A stretch of DNA of 64,000 nt from Actinomycetota bacterium. Lineage in GTDB: Bacteria; Actinomycetota; CADDZG01; JAHWKV01. Location: assembly GCA_019347715.1 (NCBI GenBank), contig JAHWKU010000004.1:1-64000 (forward strand), written 5' to 3'. The notes beneath the pieces are model-generated. The model was not told where the DNA came from, searched no databases, and saw only the letters and a list, made by a program, of their open reading frames with translations. This document shows, piece after piece, positions 36,478-44,791 of the stretch (the stretch's first letter is position 1; the number at the start of each line of letters is the position of its first letter). Made by a program: the position numbers and the translations under genes.

Positions 36478-38114
36478 CGGGCGAACCCTATTCCCTGCAG
36501 CGCGGCCTTCGGTGACCTAACTGCGATACCGAGTCCGATCAATGCGAGACTGGCGATCAAAAGGGGAGTGCTTTCGACTCCCGTTCTCGCAGGAGCCTGT
36601 CCTGCGACCCTCGATGGTTCGACCTGAGGCTGTTCGGTTGGCCTGGTCAGCTGTTCTCCGAGCACTCGCGCTTTCGGCGGTGGCGTACGCACTACCACTA
36701 CTCCACCAACGCGTGTGATTGTCGTCAAAGCGTCGTCTTGTTTGGGGCCGGCCTCGTTCGATGTGGCTACGGCCACGTTCAAGACCCGATTCGGCGCATC
36801 TGTGTTGATGGTGACCTGGAAAGTCACGAGCACGAACTCGTCCGGCGCGAGAGATGCAAAGGTCCAGGTAAGACCATTGGTGGTCGCATCATGGCTTCCG
36901 GCATCCGATGCACTGCCGGCCACGTATGTGGTCCCCGCAGGCACGGCGTCGGTGATCACGAGATTCGTGAGAGTTCCGTCTCCGGTGTTGTCGACTCTTA
37001 TCTCGTAGGTAAGGGTGTCACCGGGCGAAGCCGTGGCCCTGTCCACAACCTTATCTATTGACAGGTCAAAGCTGGGGGCTTGTCCGCCGATCCAGGCGAT
37101 GGGGCAGTTCGGCACCGTACTCGGCTCGATTCCTCGGTCCCATTCTCCATCGCCGTCGAGGTCCCAGACGGCCGTCACCACACTGCTGCCGGCCGTATCG
37201 GATGTGAGCACGATGTCGGCTTCTCCCTCGGAGTCGGTGGTTCCTCGACTGCCGGAGGTTCCTGCAACCGATACCACGCTGCCAACTCCATCAACGAGAA
37301 CCAAGACTGGAGAGCCCGATGCCGGCTGTCCGTCGGCAGCGGTGGCTACCGATAGCGTGACGTTGCCACCGACATCTTCACTTGCTTGCCCGCCTGGGCA
37401 TGAGATCGAGATGTGCCGCGCCGGTATTTCGAATGGAGCCTCGGGAGAGTTGTGCACAACAACAACGAGGCTCGAGGTCAGGTCAAGGCCAGAATCCAGC
37501 TGCCCAGATGCCTTGTCGAGACGGATTTCGGCTATCGACGGGTAGAGGTATGCGTGATTGGACCCGGCGAAGTTTGGAGACCGGTCGAAGTTGTCCCATC
37601 CAAGGGAGTTCAGGTTGTAGTCCATCGATGACTTTCCTTGAACCGCGCTCGCATCGATTCCGGTCACCGCGCCCCCGTCGCCGCCGCCGGCACCGCTCAC
37701 GTAGCCAGATGGTGCGGATGAGTCCTCCCTCAGGATGTCAACCGGTACGAAGATCGTGCGGCCCCCGATGGTCCACTCGAACGAGATGTAGTCGCTGCTG
37801 ACCAGATGCTTGAAGTTCTGGTAGCAGTTCTCGACCGCATTGGGACGCTCGCAGTAGGTATTGGACTTCGTTGCAAACGACTGCTGAAAGCCGACGTAGT
37901 ACGCGTCGGCTGTCTCGAGGACCGCGAGCGCTCCTGTGAACGTGCCACCCTGGTCGCGGGTGTAGGTGAGTGACACCGCCTCCCCGGCATAGTCGGATTC
38001 GAGATTTCCATCGACTGCCGGCGCTGCCGACGATAAGCCGGCTGAGACGACGACCAGAAGCAAACCACCTACGAGCGCGAGCGCGCTGAATCTAGAACGA
38101 ATGCGATGAGACAC
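36474..38114 (-). CDS. Secreted multi-domain surface protein with DUF11 repeat
   Basis: About 546 residues. A Sec signal peptide (residues 1-31) leads into a 200-residue domain of unknown function that may bind a ligand. Then comes an Ig-like, invasin-type domain and one DUF11 repeat (SIDKVVDRATASPGDTLTYE, then VITDAVPAGTTYVAGSA). A Pro/Thr-rich linker is followed by PARTG, one hydrophobic helix and a few basic residues, resembling a degenerate sortase signal. A GTG start at 38135 is open, but AAGGAGGT lies five bases before GTG 38114, so that is used. Likely an adhesin or envelope coat component. No sortase gene is nearby. Confidence 0.78.
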   Translation of the reverse strand: MSHRIRSRFSALALVGGLLLVVVSAGLSSAAPAVDGNLESDYAGEAVSLTYTRDQGGTFTGALAVLETADAYYVGFQQSFATKSNTYCERPNAVENCYQNFKHLVSSDYISFEWTIGGRTIFVPVDILREDSSAPSGYVSGAGGGDGGAVTGIDASAVQGKSSMDYNLNSLGWDNFDRSPNFAGSNHAYLYPSIAEIRLDKASGQLDSGLDLTSSLVVVVHNSPEAPFEIPARHISISCPGGQASEDVGGNVTLSVATAADGQPASGSPVLVLVDGVGSVVSVAGTSGSRGTTDSEGEADIVLTSDTAGSSVVTAVWDLDGDGEWDRGIEPSTVPNCPIAWIGGQAPSFDLSIDKVVDRATASPGDTLTYEIRVDNTGDGTLTNLVITDAVPAGTTYVAGSASDAGSHDATTNGLTWTFASLAPDEFVLVTFQVTINTDAPNRVLNVAVATSNEAGPKQDDALTTITRVGGVVVVRTPPPKARVLGEQLTRPTEQPQVEPSRVAGQAPARTGVESTPLLIASLALIGLGIAVRSPKAALQGIGFAR

Positions 38115-38229
38115 CACGACCTCCTTGAAAGTCACCCCTTAAAGCCACCGCCGCCTGGCGGCGTCGTCCAACCACGATAAGTGGCAATCCCTCACGGGTC
38201 AAGGAGAAAGTCTTGTCATACCCCCCCGC

Positions 38230-38235
38230 TACAGT
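38230..38235 (+). promoter_or_regulatory. -10 element for a leaderless radA mRNA
   Basis: TACAGT ends six bases before the radA ATG and no Shine-Dalgarno is present, so transcription is expected to start at or next to the start codon. Confidence 0.45.
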
Positions 38236-38241
38236 TGGTCC

Positions 38242-39543
38242 ATGGCTGCAACCATCCTCGTCTGTATCGAATGCGGGCACCGCTCTCTGCAGTGGATCGG
38301 GCGATGTCCGAAATGCGGGGCTTGGGAGTCTTTTCAGGGTGAATCCGATAACTCCTTGATCCCGCGCCCGGTGCGAATAGCAGAGGTCCGGCAATCATCG
38401 AACGACCGAATCAAAAGCGGCATCAATGAGCTCGACCGGGTCTTGGGCGGTGGGCTTGTTCCCGGCTCGGTAGTCCTCGTAGCGGGAGAGCCCGGTATCG
38501 GAAAGTCGACTCTCACTCTTCAGGCTGCGGCCGGGTTCGTTGCAAACGGCAAGTCGGTTCTTCTCGTCTGCGGCGAGGAGTCACTGGAGCAGGTGGCAGA
38601 CAGAGCCAGACGGGTTGGGGGCGGAGTTGGGATCGATGCAGTGCCAGACACCGATCTGCCGTCGCTGGTCGAACTCCTTTCATCCCATGACGTCGTGGTC
38701 GTGGACTCGATTCAAACGCTCCGGGACCCGCAGCTGGCGGGAGATCAGGGATCGGTGTCCCAGGTGCGTTCGTGCGCGGCAGCCATCGGACGTGCGGCAA
38801 GGGCGAGCGGTTCCGCTGTGATCCTCGTCGGTCACGTCACCAAGGACGGAACAGTGGCAGGCCCAAGGACCCTCGAGCATCTGGTCGATGCCGTGTTGCT
38901 GTTCGAGGGCGATCGCGGTCACCAGCTTCGGGCGGTGAGGTCCGTGAAGAACCGATACGGTTCCACCGCCGAGCTTGGCGTGTTTGAGATGAGACCGGAC
39001 GGGCTCGCTCAAGTCTCTGATGCTTCTGGTCTTCTTCTGACCGACCGTCAGGCCAATGTCTGCGGTTCTGTCGTCACCTGCATGATGGAGGGCAGACGGC
39101 CGCTAGCGATCGAGATCCAGGCACTTGCTATCGACGCGTCTGGACCTGCCAGGAGAGTCGGCACAGGTATCGATAATTCGAGGCTCATGACCTTGGCCGC
39201 TATCCTCGAAAAGGTGAGTGGAATCATCTTGTCGAAGAAAGATGTGTATGCCTCTGCCGCAGGAGGCCTTAGAGCAGGCGAACCCGCCGTTGATCTTGCT
39301 CTGGTCTTGGCAATTGCAAGCACTGCGAAGAGCAAGCCGCTTGGGCCGGACATAGCTGCAATTGGCGAAGTTGGGCTTGCCGGAGAAATCCGTGGTGTTC
39401 CCAACATGGACAGAAGGATTCAGGAACTTTCACGGATGGGATTTAGCACGGTATTGGTGCCGTCTTCTGCCTCAGTTGAAGCGGAATCGACAAAAATCGT
39501 GCGAACTGTCGACGTGAAGTCGGCGATTTCCTTTGCGCTGTAA
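38242..39543 (+). CDS. radA: DNA repair protein RadA (Sms)
   Basis: A 433-residue protein for processing recombination intermediates. It has an N-terminal Cys4 zinc finger (Cys8, 11, 22, 25), a RecA-like ATPase with Walker A GEPGIGKST (82-90), the RadA-specific KNRYG motif and a C-terminal Lon-protease-like domain (VYASAAGGLRAGEPAVDLAL). Length is normal. It precedes carD, as in many actinobacteria and related phyla. Confidence 0.96.
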   Translation: MAATILVCIECGHRSLQWIGRCPKCGAWESFQGESDNSLIPRPVRIAEVRQSSNDRIKSGINELDRVLGGGLVPGSVVLVAGEPGIGKSTLTLQAAAGFVANGKSVLLVCGEESLEQVADRARRVGGGVGIDAVPDTDLPSLVELLSSHDVVVVDSIQTLRDPQLAGDQGSVSQVRSCAAAIGRAARASGSAVILVGHVTKDGTVAGPRTLEHLVDAVLLFEGDRGHQLRAVRSVKNRYGSTAELGVFEMRPDGLAQVSDASGLLLTDRQANVCGSVVTCMMEGRRPLAIEIQALAIDASGPARRVGTGIDNSRLMTLAAILEKVSGIILSKKDVYASAAGGLRAGEPAVDLALVLAIASTAKSKPLGPDIAAIGEVGLAGEIRGVPNMDRRIQELSRMGFSTVLVPSSASVEAESTKIVRTVDVKSAISFAL

Positions 39544-39665
39544 GGCTTTTGTCGAAGGCCGCGAAGATTTGTTACCATGGACCCTCTCGTGCACATCCGC
39601 ACAGAACGAATGACAAGGGGCGAGTTTCCCTTTCAGGACTTGGGAACTTTAAAGGAGGCGATTGT

Positions 39666-40142
39666 TTGTTCCGTGTAGGTGACAAGGTTATCTATCCGCA
39701 GCACGGCGCAGCAGTGATCAAGAGCTTAGAAGAGAAGACGGTTCTCGGAGAGAAAAAGAAGTACTTCGTTTTGAGGTTGGCATATGGAGACCTCACCCTC
39801 ATGGTCCCAACCGACTCAACTGAAGAAGTCGGCATCAGGGACGTCATCAGCAAGGAAGAGCTTCAGAAGGTATTCAAGGTCCTCAAGTCCAAAGAGTGCC
39901 GTATGCCAACTAACTGGAGCCGCCGCTATAAGACTCACGTAGAGAAGCTTCGCTCCGGTGACATCTATCAGGTAGCCGAAGTCGTAAGAAACCTGGCACG
40001 CCGTGAGGCCGAGAAGGGATTGTCTGCCGGAGAGAAGAGAATGCTCACCCGTGCACGACAGATCCTCGTTTCAGAGGTCACATTCGCAGCGGGCGTGAAG
40101 GAAGACGAAGCCGAAAAAATGCTAGACAAGGTTCTCGCCTAA
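39666..40142 (+). CDS. carD: CarD-family transcriptional regulator
   Basis: A 158-residue RNA-polymerase-binding regulator. The N-terminal Tudor-like RID (FRVGDKVIYPQHGAAVIKSL) contacts the beta subunit. The helical C-terminal domain (RMPTNWSRRYKTHVEKL) contacts promoter DNA and stabilises open complexes, mainly at rRNA and housekeeping promoters. An earlier in-frame ATG adds 39 unrelated residues. AAAGGAGG (39651-39658) seven bases before TTG 39666 and the conserved LFRVGD opening decide the start. A weak TTGTCG-N17-TTACCA promoter (39549-39577) may serve it. A terminator follows. Confidence 0.95.
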   Translation: MFRVGDKVIYPQHGAAVIKSLEEKTVLGEKKKYFVLRLAYGDLTLMVPTDSTEEVGIRDVISKEELQKVFKVLKSKECRMPTNWSRRYKTHVEKLRSGDIYQVAEVVRNLARREAEKGLSAGEKRMLTRARQILVSEVTFAAGVKEDEAEKMLDKVLA

Positions 40143-40161
40143 GCCTCTTTCGACGATTCTC

Positions 40162-40187
40162 AAACGGCCCCCCTTGGGGGGCCGTTT
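40162..40187 (+). terminator. Intrinsic terminator-like hairpin after carD
   Basis: AAACGGCCCCCC and GGGGGGCCGTTT are perfectly complementary around TT, so about ten pairs can form with a 4-6 base loop. It ends in TTT followed by CGCGTTCTT, a weak U-tract. It separates carD from the PIN-TRAM gene. Confidence 0.8.
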
Positions 40188-40213
40188 CGCGTTCTTAGTT
40201 GTACGCTGGATGA

Positions 40214-41293
40214 ATGCTGCTGGTCGAGTTGATCCGCCTTGTAATCGTCCTGGCGTTCACTGCTGGCGGATATCAGCTCGCAGATGAGCGTTCGGGCTGG
40301 CTCGAAATCGGATCTAGTCCCGAGACGCGGATCTTGGTCTTCGCCGTCGTCGGCGCCGGTGTCGGTTACGTGATCGGCGGGATGGTCGGCCGCAGTCTTC
40401 TCTCGGCCGTTGGGGCCGTTGAACGCAAGGTCGAACGGGTTAGCGGGGCGGAGCTGGTAGCCGGAAGTATCGGGTTTCTTCTCGGAGCTGGTGCGGCTGT
40501 ACTTGCCTCGTGGCCAGTACTCATATTCGTTCCGGTCGACTACCTTGCCTACTCGATCGTTGCGGTCATCTTCCTCTTCTTTTGTTATGCGGGGTTCCGC
40601 ATCGCAACCGGCAAGCGTTTCGATGTCCTCAACATGATGGGTCTCTCCCAAACCCGTAACTTCCTCGAGGCTCCGGAGAATGGTGGGGGCCTGAGAGTCC
40701 TCGATTCGAGCGCGATCATCGATGGAAGGATCATCGACGTCGCCAACGCTGGCTTCGTGACGGGCCATGTGGTTTGTCCCCGATTCGTGCTTGCGGAAAT
40801 CCAATCCATTGCGGATTCCGGAGACCCAGCGCGAAGGGCGCGGGGAAGGAGAGGTCTCGAGGTGCTTGATGCGCTTCAGGGGATCTCGCGGCTTCAGCTC
40901 GAGGTCTCCGACGACGATGTTCCTGAGTTTCGAGAGGTCGATGCCAAGCTCGTAGCTTTTGCCAAGAGGCTCAACGGAGTCCTGGTAACGACCGACTTCA
41001 ATCTTCACCGGGTTGCCGAGCTCCAGGGAGTACCAGTGCTGAACATCAACACGCTGGCTGCTTCTCTTCAAGCGGTGGTCCTTCCGGGGGAAGAGGTTTC
41101 AATAGAGATCGTGAAGGAGGGGAGACAAAAGGACCAGGGGGTCGGCTACCTCGAGGACGGGACCATGGTGGTGGTTGAGTCTGCCAGCCGCCGAATTGGA
41201 GAGGTCATCCAAGTGAGTGTGACTAGCGTTCTGCAGACTCCTGCCGGCAAGATGTTGTTCGCGGTACCGGCGGATCAAACTCAGGTTCCTTGA
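40214..41293 (+). CDS. PIN/TRAM domain membrane protein (YacL-like)
   Basis: A 359-residue protein. Four N-terminal helices (to about residue 130) anchor it. A PIN nuclease-fold domain follows (VLDSSAIIDGRIIDV, then VTTDFNLHRVAEL) with the acidic metal-binding residues, and a C-terminal TRAM domain (DQGVGYLEDGTMVVVESA) binds RNA. The family (B. subtilis YacL) is conserved next to ispD. A role in RNA metabolism is likely but not shown. TACGCT ends six bases before ATG 40214 and there is no Shine-Dalgarno, so the mRNA may be leaderless. Confidence 0.9.
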   Translation: MLLVELIRLVIVLAFTAGGYQLADERSGWLEIGSSPETRILVFAVVGAGVGYVIGGMVGRSLLSAVGAVERKVERVSGAELVAGSIGFLLGAGAAVLASWPVLIFVPVDYLAYSIVAVIFLFFCYAGFRIATGKRFDVLNMMGLSQTRNFLEAPENGGGLRVLDSSAIIDGRIIDVANAGFVTGHVVCPRFVLAEIQSIADSGDPARRARGRRGLEVLDALQGISRLQLEVSDDDVPEFREVDAKLVAFAKRLNGVLVTTDFNLHRVAELQGVPVLNINTLAASLQAVVLPGEEVSIEIVKEGRQKDQGVGYLEDGTMVVVESASRRIGEVIQVSVTSVLQTPAGKMLFAVPADQTQVP

Positions 41294-41296
41294 TCA

Positions 41297-41992
41297 ATGT
41301 CGCAGTTGGGCTTCGTGACCGCGGTGGTCCTCGCGGGGGGCAAAGGAGCCCGCATGGGTCAGGAATTGCCAAAGCAATTCCTCGACCTTGGGGGGCGCCC
41401 CGTGCTCTTGCATAGCCTGGAGGCGCTGGAATCCTGCCGTGACGTCGATGCCACCGTGGTGGTGCTGCCGGATAGCCGGCCGAGCTTCATCGACGGCGAG
41501 ATCGACCTTCCAAAGGTTTGCTCTGTTGCAATCGGCGGTGAGACCAGGCAGTCCTCTCTATCTCAGGGATTGATTTGCCTGCCCGAACAGACCGATGTCG
41601 TGCTCGTCCACGATGCTGCCCGGCCCCTGGTGTCGGTGGCGCTGATCTCTAAGGTTCTGTCCGGCATCAATGGCGCATTCCACGGCGCTATCGCTGCGCT
41701 TTCGATGGAGGATGCGATCAAGGAAGTATCCGAATCGGGCCAGATTCTCGGGAGCAGGACGAAGCGAGGTCTTTGGAGGGCCCAAACCCCTCAGGTATTT
41801 CTGCGGGCCTCGCTCGAGGATGCACTGGCGCGTGCCGACGCCACCGGTATCGAAACCGAGGACTGCTCGGAGCTTCTCGTCAGAGCTGGATATCGACTCA
41901 AAGTTGTCGAGGGGGATCCTTCCAATATCAAGGTCACGAGGCCGGAAGATCTGCGCATCTGTGAGAGCATCCTCGCTTCGAGAACCCTCTAA
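41297..41992 (+). CDS. ispD: 2-C-methyl-D-erythritol 4-phosphate cytidylyltransferase
   Basis: A 231-residue nucleotidyltransferase of the non-mevalonate isoprenoid pathway, joining CTP to MEP. The CTP-binding loop is VVLAGGKGARMG followed by PKQFLDLGGRPVL. Other markers are VHDAARPLV, the RAQTPQVF motif and EDCSELL near the C-terminus. It lies between the PIN-TRAM gene (4 bases) and ispF (5 bases), a conserved order. Confidence 0.96.
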   Translation: MSQLGFVTAVVLAGGKGARMGQELPKQFLDLGGRPVLLHSLEALESCRDVDATVVVLPDSRPSFIDGEIDLPKVCSVAIGGETRQSSLSQGLICLPEQTDVVLVHDAARPLVSVALISKVLSGINGAFHGAIAALSMEDAIKEVSESGQILGSRTKRGLWRAQTPQVFLRASLEDALARADATGIETEDCSELLVRAGYRLKVVEGDPSNIKVTRPEDLRICESILASRTL

Positions 41993-41997
41993 CGAAG

Positions 41998-42489
41998 ATG
42001 ATGAAGGTAGGCCTCGGTTATGACGTACACGCTTTTGACCCTTCGCGCCCTTTGGTTCTCGGAGGCGTGACGGTTGAGGGGAGTTCGGGTCTTGCCGGTT
42101 GGTCGGATGCGGATGTGTTGAGTCATGCCATCGTCGACGCCATGCTGGGGGCCGCAGGGCTGGGAGACCTTGGAGCCCACTTCTCGACTGAGGAAGTACC
42201 AGAGGGAATCTCGAGTCTTGACTTGATCGCCCAGACGGCGGCGATGGTCTCTGGGGCGGGGTACCAAGTGGAGAACGTCGACGCCGTTGTTGTCGTCCAG
42301 GACGTGATGTTGTCCCCCTACCGCGAAGAAATGCAGAACCGGTTGGCGATGGCCCTCAACATCGAAGCGTCGGCAGTGAACGTCAAAGCCACAACCACAG
42401 ACAGACTCGGGTTTGTAGGTGCCGGAGATGGAGCGGTCGGCATGGCAGTGGTTCTGCTCTCTCGAGCGCCGAGCTCGGAGGAGAAGTGA
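41998..42489 (+). CDS. ispF: 2-C-methyl-D-erythritol 2,4-cyclodiphosphate synthase
   Basis: A 163-residue enzyme following IspD and IspE in isoprenoid synthesis. The zinc ligands are in GYDVHAF and SDADVLSHAI, and the substrate loop is GDLGAHFSTEE. The C-terminal KATTTDRLGFVGAGDG is diagnostic. The usual GHSDAD reads GWSDAD here; the His42 metal ligand is in LSHAI. Two ATG codons in a row (41998, 42001) could start it. Its stop overlaps the cysS GTG (GTGA). Confidence 0.95.
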   Translation: MMKVGLGYDVHAFDPSRPLVLGGVTVEGSSGLAGWSDADVLSHAIVDAMLGAAGLGDLGAHFSTEEVPEGISSLDLIAQTAAMVSGAGYQVENVDAVVVVQDVMLSPYREEMQNRLAMALNIEASAVNVKATTTDRLGFVGAGDGAVGMAVVLLSRAPSSEEK

Positions 42490-43895
42490 GCCTCGCGATC
42501 TATAACACCATCACCCGCACGAAGGAGGAGTTCGTTCCTCGCGAACCTGGTGTGGTTTCCATGTACGTTTGCGGACCGACCGTCTACAACCACATCCACG
42601 TTGGGAATGCCAGGGCCTTTATCGTCTTCGACGTCATGCGGCGCTATCTCAGGTGGCGGGGGCTGCGCGTTCGTTTCGTTCAGAACTACACCGACGTGGA
42701 CGACAGGATCATCGAACGTGCCCGCGAGGAAAACCTCGAGGTCGATGAAATCACCAGAAAATACTCCGACGCATTCGAAGACGTAATGAGTGTGCTCGGG
42801 GTCGCGCCTCCGAACGTCTTGGTTCGCGCGACCGACCACGTCCCAGAGATGATCGAGATGATCTCAACGCTCATCGAGCGAGGGTTTGCCTACGAGTCCG
42901 GGGGCAACGTTTGGTTCGCTGTCGAGAAGTTCCCTGAGTACGGAAAACTGTCGGGGCGTTCTCTGGACGACGTTCGGGCGGGAGAGAGGGTCGAGCCTGA
43001 TCCATCCAAGCGCTTCCCGCTGGACTTCGCTCTATGGAAGGCGGCGAAAGCAGGGGAGCCGGCTTGGGAGTCGCCGTGGGGTGCGGGGAGACCCGGATGG
43101 CATATCGAATGCTCTGCCATGTCCCTCAAATATCTCGGCATGGGCTTCGACATCCATGGAGGGGGCACAGACCTCATATTTCCTCATCACGAGAACGAAA
43201 TTGCTCAGTCTGAGGCCGCTACCGGCGAATCTCCGTTCGTACGGTATTGGATTCACAACGGGATGGTGAACATCGATGAGCAAAAGATGTCGAAGTCTCT
43301 CGGAAACTTCGTTCTGGCCAAGGATCTTGTTGCCGAGGTGCCGGCTCAGGTCATCCGCTTGATGGCTATCGCCGGTCACTACCGCAGTGACGTCGACTTC
43401 GGTGACGCGCAGTTCGAAGATGCCAAAAAGGCATTTGAGCGGTTCGAGATCTTCTACCGCAACGCTAAAGACAGGGTAAAAGGTGGTGGCCGGGAGGAGT
43501 TATCGAGAGAGTTTCTGGCTCGCTTCCAGCGGGCAATGGATGATGACTTCAACACGCCTCAAGCCCTGAGCGTCCTCCACGATCTGGTTCGTCAAGGAAA
43601 TGCCAGGATGGCCCAGCCGGATTATTGGGAAGACGCCGCCGCGGTGGAGGACCTTCACGGCATGTTGGAGGAGTTCGTTCTGATAACCGAGCTTCTTGGA
43701 GTTAAGCCTCGAGAAGAGCCAGCCGCTTCTGCGGATCTCACTGAAGGACTGGTAGCCCTGGCTCTCTCCATGCGTGAGAGCGCGCGCTCTGCCGGAAGAT
43801 TCGATGAGGCGGATGCCATACGTTCCAGCTTGGGTGAGCTGGGAATAGCCATTGAGGACTCGCCAGAGGGCCCGCGCTGGCGCAGAACCATTTGA
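42486..43895 (+). CDS. cysS: Cysteinyl-tRNA synthetase
   Basis: A 469-residue class I synthetase. Zinc-binding Cys29 is in YVCGPTVYNHIHVGNAR, which holds the HIGH-like HIHVGN. Further zinc ligands are in PGWHIECSAM and HHENE. KMSKSLGN begins near residue 267. The C-terminal anticodon domain is present. GTG start overlapping ispF; stop overlapping trmH (TTGA). Usual length. Confidence 0.97.
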   Translation: MSLAIYNTITRTKEEFVPREPGVVSMYVCGPTVYNHIHVGNARAFIVFDVMRRYLRWRGLRVRFVQNYTDVDDRIIERAREENLEVDEITRKYSDAFEDVMSVLGVAPPNVLVRATDHVPEMIEMISTLIERGFAYESGGNVWFAVEKFPEYGKLSGRSLDDVRAGERVEPDPSKRFPLDFALWKAAKAGEPAWESPWGAGRPGWHIECSAMSLKYLGMGFDIHGGGTDLIFPHHENEIAQSEAATGESPFVRYWIHNGMVNIDEQKMSKSLGNFVLAKDLVAEVPAQVIRLMAIAGHYRSDVDFGDAQFEDAKKAFERFEIFYRNAKDRVKGGGREELSREFLARFQRAMDDDFNTPQALSVLHDLVRQGNARMAQPDYWEDAAAVEDLHGMLEEFVLITELLGVKPREEPAASADLTEGLVALALSMRESARSAGRFDEADAIRSSLGELGIAIEDSPEGPRWRRTI

Positions 43896-44632
43896 GCGAA
43901 GTGATTTGGGGCCGCAGGCCCGTCGCCGAGGCTTTGAGCGCAGGCTCGCCGATCGAGCTGATCCTGATTGCTGATGGCGTTTCGGAGAGCGGAGTGGTCC
44001 AGGAAGTTTTGGAACTCGCACGAGCCCGAGACATCCCCGTGGAGAGAATCGAAAGGAAGGCTCTCTTACGTCTCATTGGTTCAGACAAGCACCAGGGAAT
44101 TGCAGCGCGTGTTCCTGCATTCGAGTACGCGCCCAGCAAGCAGGTCGTCGAGTCGAAACCGGCGAGGATCCTTCTGCTGGACGGGGTCACAGACCCCGTG
44201 AATCTGGGGTCGATCTTGAGAAGTGCAGAGGCTTTCGGATTTACGGGCGTACTCATTGGTCGTAACAGGAGCGTTGGCGTAACTCCAACGGTTAGGAAAG
44301 TCGCAGCCGGCGCGGCGGAGAGAGTTCCTGTGGCAAATGTGGGTTCTCCCGCGGAGACGATCGCCAGGTTGAGCCGATCCGGCATCTTTGTCGTTGGCCT
44401 CGACCCAGAGGGAACTGCCGAGTACGACTCGTTCGATTATCCGAGCGATTCACTGTGTCTGGTGGTGGGCGCAGAGGGAGCGGGTCTTTCTCAGCTCGTA
44501 AAGCGCCGTTGCGATGAGCTGATTCGGATTCCAATGGCTGGAGCCATGGCGAGCATCAATGTGGCGGTGGCCGCAGCCGTGGTCATGTCGAGGATTGTTT
44601 CCGTCCGGGGGCACCTCTCCGGGGAGGAATGA
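43892..44632 (+). CDS. rlmB: SpoU/TrmH-family rRNA 2'-O-methyltransferase (RlmB-like)
   Basis: A 246-residue knotted methyltransferase. The N-terminal substrate-binding domain begins IWGRRPVAEAL. The SPOUT motifs are LLDGVTDPVNLGSILRSAEA, LVVGAEGAGLSQLVKRRCD and IPMAGAMASINVAVAAAVVM. This matches RlmB, which methylates the 2'-OH of G2251 in 23S rRNA, although other SpoU targets are possible. The TTG start overlaps the cysS stop (TTGA). Confidence 0.9.
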   Translation: MSEVIWGRRPVAEALSAGSPIELILIADGVSESGVVQEVLELARARDIPVERIERKALLRLIGSDKHQGIAARVPAFEYAPSKQVVESKPARILLLDGVTDPVNLGSILRSAEAFGFTGVLIGRNRSVGVTPTVRKVAAGAAERVPVANVGSPAETIARLSRSGIFVVGLDPEGTAEYDSFDYPSDSLCLVVGAEGAGLSQLVKRRCDELIRIPMAGAMASINVAVAAAVVMSRIVSVRGHLSGEE

Positions 44633-44665
44633 GGTGACTGTTTACAATGGCTGAAGGTGAAGAGT

Positions 44666-44738
44666 GCCGGGTTAGCTCAGTTGGCAGAGCAGGCGGTTTG
44701 TAACCGCCAGGTCGTCGGTTCGAATCCGACACCCGGCT
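44666..44738 (+). tRNA. tRNA-Thr (anticodon TGT)
   Basis: Full cloverleaf. Acceptor GCCGGGT pairs with ACCCGGC; D-arm GCTC...GAGC; anticodon stem GGCGG/CCGCC encloses TTTGTAA with anticodon TGT, reading ACA. T-arm GTCGG-TTCGAAT-CCGAC is perfect. Discriminator T, no encoded CCA. Together with the CGT gene at 18 kb it is the second Thr isoacceptor in the window. Confidence 0.97.
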
Positions 44739-44791
44739 CTCAAGGAACCTCGAAGAGTTGGCGGACAAGATCGTGAGGAACGGGTAGGTCA

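Noticed and set aside
42060..42130. IspF loss of function because GHSDAD reads GWSDAD
   Set aside because: The Asp-x-His pair near the N-terminus and the later His in LSHAI keep the metal site; the change is outside the ligands.
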